From contig CAMFJP010000071.1 of assembly GCA_945957075.1 (NCBI GenBank), forward strand, positions 1 to 7,340: a stretch of 7,340 nucleotides of DNA, read 5' to 3'. Both the position numbers and the translations under genes were made by a program. The first letter of the stretch is position 1, and each line of letters starts with the position of its first letter. This stretch comes from an uncultured Chlamydiae bacterium. Its GTDB lineage: Bacteria; Chlamydiota; Chlamydiia; Chlamydiales; Rhabdochlamydiaceae. The notes under the pieces are model-generated. The model saw only the letters and a program-made list of their open reading frames with translations, searched no databases and was not told where the DNA came from. Shown one piece after another: positions 5,556 through 7,340 of this stretch.

Positions 5556-6144
5556 GCTTACAAAGACAGAGCTTCGCTCTGAGGAATTAAAGTTAAAGCG
5601 ACTACAAACCTACTTACCAACGCTTCAACTAAAGAAAGCGATGCTCCAGGCTGAGGTGAGTGAAGCGCAGGCTTTAATTTCTGCGCTATCTCAACAGTTT
5701 GAAACAACTGTAGAGCGGGCTAAAGGGTTTTCTGTTTTGCTATCCGATCTTCGTGCAGGGGATCTTTTTGCCTCTATCGATATAGAAAAGGTTGTGGTTA
5801 AAACGGAAAACATTGCGGGCATTGACACACCTGTTTATGAGCAGGTGATTTTTACCGCATCTTCCTATGCCCTTTTTGATACGCCTCTCTGGATAGACTC
5901 TGCAGTTGCGGTCTTAAGACAGCTTATTGAATTAAGAGAGCATGTGCGCACGGTGAAGGAGAAAAAAAGGCTTTTGGAAGAGGAACTGAAAGCTGTTTCT
6001 ATCCGCGTGAATCTTTTTGAAAAGATTATGATTCCGCGTATTTCCTCTACGATTAAAAGGATTAAAATTTTCCTTGGAGATCAGCAGCTGGCAAGCATTG
6101 CGCAGGCAAAGGTTGCTAAGCAAAAAATTTTGGGTGTTTCATGA
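5542..6144 (+). CDS. atpD: V-type ATP synthase/ATPase subunit D (central rotor shaft)
   Basis: A 200-residue protein from the GTG at 5542, near the length I recall for Chlamydia AtpD (about 203). Subunit D is the coiled-coil axle that turns inside the A/B hexamer. The N-terminal helix VKLTKTELRSEELKLKRL continues into TYLPTLQLKKAMLQAEV. The C-terminal helix contains IRVNLFEKIMIPRI (154-167) and STIKRIKIFLGD (169-180), equivalent to the conserved R-V-N-x-L-E...IP...TIK-x-I of the family. The middle (about 70-140) is the less conserved globular part, including ENIAGIDTPVYEQV. The start overlaps atpB by 14 nt. A longer reading from ATG 5512 would add ten residues and is possible, but the ribosome binding site and family alignment favour 5542. 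The stop overlaps the atpI start (ATGA). Confidence 0.95.
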   Translation: MERVKLTKTELRSEELKLKRLQTYLPTLQLKKAMLQAEVSEAQALISALSQQFETTVERAKGFSVLLSDLRAGDLFASIDIEKVVVKTENIAGIDTPVYEQVIFTASSYALFDTPLWIDSAVAVLRQLIELREHVRTVKEKKRLLEEELKAVSIRVNLFEKIMIPRISSTIKRIKIFLGDQQLASIAQAKVAKQKILGVS

Positions 6145-7340
6145 TTATCGATGTAAAAAAATATCTTATTGTCGGTCTTCAGAAGGACTTAGATCTATTT
6201 TTTGCACAGGCTCAGCAGGAGGGGTTTATTGAATTTATTCCAGGAGCTAAAAAACCGCAAAAGGCGTTTTCTGCACGAGCAGAAACTCTTCTTTCTGCAA
6301 TGCGAATTTTGAAGAAATATCCCCCTATGTCTGCTGTGGCTGCCCAAGAGAGTATGTTGGATGAAATGGCAGAAAATATCGTATCAATGCAGTCCTCGAT
6401 AGATCAACTCTCTTCTGATGCCCGTAGGCTAGAGGTGGAGATTGCACGTGTGGCCCCCTTTGGAGATTTTTCTCAGGAAGATATCCACTATATTGAGAAA
6501 AATGGACGTCGTGTCATTCAGTTTTTTTGTAGAGCTATTTCAAAAGCCGAAGATAGACCGCTTCCAGAACATGTTCTATACATCAATACCGAATACGATT
6601 TGGATTATTTTATTGGGATTAGCGCTAAAAAAGAGCGGTATCCTGACATGATGGAAATGTATATTGAAGTTCCTCTTAGCAGGTTAAGGCAAGAGCTTGT
6701 TTGTGTGCGCGAAAAACTCAAGATCTTGGAAGAGGATGTGAAAAACTGTGTTCCTTACCTTTCAGCGCTGCATAAGCGGTGGCTTGATGAACTCGATGCT
6801 CACCATTTAGATTGTGCAAGAAAAGGAGTCTCCTTGCCGCTAGATCATGCCCTATTTTCTATTGAAGCATGGATTCCCAAAACAAAGCTTGTAGACTTTC
6901 ATGCGATGACAGAAAAAATGGCAGTATATGCAGAACCCATTGCCATAGATCCTGGACAAGCTACACCTACATATATGGAAAATCATGGGTGTGGGCATAT
7001 GGGAGAGGATCTTGTAAATATTTATGATGTGCCATCGACTACAGATAAAGATCCTTCCTCTTGGGTGTTTTGGTCGTTTGCCCTCTTTTTTTCTATGATT
7101 ATTGCGGATGCAGGGTACGGATTTATTTTTCTTGCGATTGCACTTTTACTTAAGCGTAAGTTCCCAAACGTTAAGGGTAATGCAAAGCGTATGCTTGATT
7201 TGGGGGTGTGGCTCTCTTCTGGATGTATTGTGTGGGGGGTATTGATTGGTTCTTATTTTGCAATGCCTCTTAGTAAAGAGAGCTTTTTGTCTAAGATATC
7301 ATTACTTCAATTTGTAACGGAAAAACGGGCACTCTATGAG
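6141..7340 (+). CDS. atpI: V-type ATP synthase/ATPase subunit I (membrane stator 'a' subunit), 5' part, cut by window edge
   Basis: The ATG at 6141 overlaps the atpD stop by 4 nt, and 400 codons stay open to the right edge; the full protein should be about 600-650 residues. Subunit I anchors the stator and provides the half-channels for ion flow beside the proteolipid ring. Residues 1-305 form the cytoplasmic arm, with coiled-coil stretches at about 74-105 (DEMAENIVSMQSSIDQL...) and 180-203 (SRLRQELVCVREKLKILEE). The membrane part begins at W308: first helix about 308-337 with the family motif IADAGYG (321-327), a basic loop KRKFPNVKGNAKR, then a second helix about 352-375 (LDLGVWLSSG...LIGSYFAM). 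The key arginine and later helices lie beyond the window. The upstream ribosome binding site is weak (GGGTG, 4 nt spacing), so it probably depends on coupling to atpD. The proteolipid gene atpK is expected next. Confidence 0.96.
   Translation, partial: MIIDVKKYLIVGLQKDLDLFFAQAQQEGFIEFIPGAKKPQKAFSARAETLLSAMRILKKYPPMSAVAAQESMLDEMAENIVSMQSSIDQLSSDARRLEVEIARVAPFGDFSQEDIHYIEKNGRRVIQFFCRAISKAEDRPLPEHVLYINTEYDLDYFIGISAKKERYPDMMEMYIEVPLSRLRQELVCVREKLKILEEDVKNCVPYLSALHKRWLDELDAHHLDCARKGVSLPLDHALFSIEAWIPKTKLVDFHAMTEKMAVYAEPIAIDPGQATPTYMENHGCGHMGEDLVNIYDVPSTTDKDPSSWVFWSFALFFSMIIADAGYGFIFLAIALLLKRKFPNVKGNAKRMLDLGVWLSSGCIVWGVLIGSYFAMPLSKESFLSKISLLQFVTEKRALYE

Noticed and set aside
6442..6651. 69-codon plus-strand frame inside atpI
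   Set aside because: Out-of-frame shadow; the atpI frame from 6141 is open throughout and matches the subunit I family.

Overview
The window comes from a member of the order Chlamydiales. The main evidence is a tightly packed V-type (A/V-type) ATPase operon in the chlamydial order: atpE, a DUF2764 gene, atpA, atpB, atpD, atpI. Its proteins closely resemble, from memory and by length, the Chlamydia trachomatis CT310-CT305 products. The genes upstream are not the ones I would expect beside atpE in Chlamydia itself. Together with abundant intergenic palindromes, this points to an environmental, Chlamydia-like lineage (Waddlia, Parachlamydia or Simkania type) rather than the genus Chlamydia. The family or species cannot be fixed from this window.

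Layout. Positions 1-322, minus strand: the N-terminal 107 residues of a class I SAM-dependent methyltransferase that may be exported, with a good promoter and ribosome binding site. Positions 323-704: no convincing gene, but two long, imperfect palindromes (400-521 and 541-707) fill most of it. Positions 705-950, minus strand: a small protein with a signal peptide and a C-terminal glycine-rich hydrophobic segment. Positions 951-1069: a divergent promoter region between that gene and the atp operon. Positions 1070-7340, plus strand: the ATPase operon, running off the right edge inside atpI.

How the genes work together. AtpE is the peripheral stalk, AtpA and AtpB form the catalytic hexamer, AtpD is the central rotor shaft, and AtpI is the membrane stator 'a' subunit. 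The proteolipid gene atpK would be expected just past the right edge. The DUF2764 protein sits where a stalk subunit would be expected and may take the place of subunit C/d; this is inference. The genes touch or overlap by a few bases (TAG next to GTG, TGA-2 nt-ATG, ATGA, a 14-nt overlap, ATGA), so they are probably transcribed together and translationally coupled. No terminator was seen inside the operon.

The part least explained by known genes is the pair of palindromes at 400-707. Their arm differences are mostly of the kind that still pair as G-U in plus-strand RNA. They could be MITE-like elements or a structured RNA, and they deserve a genome-wide search.
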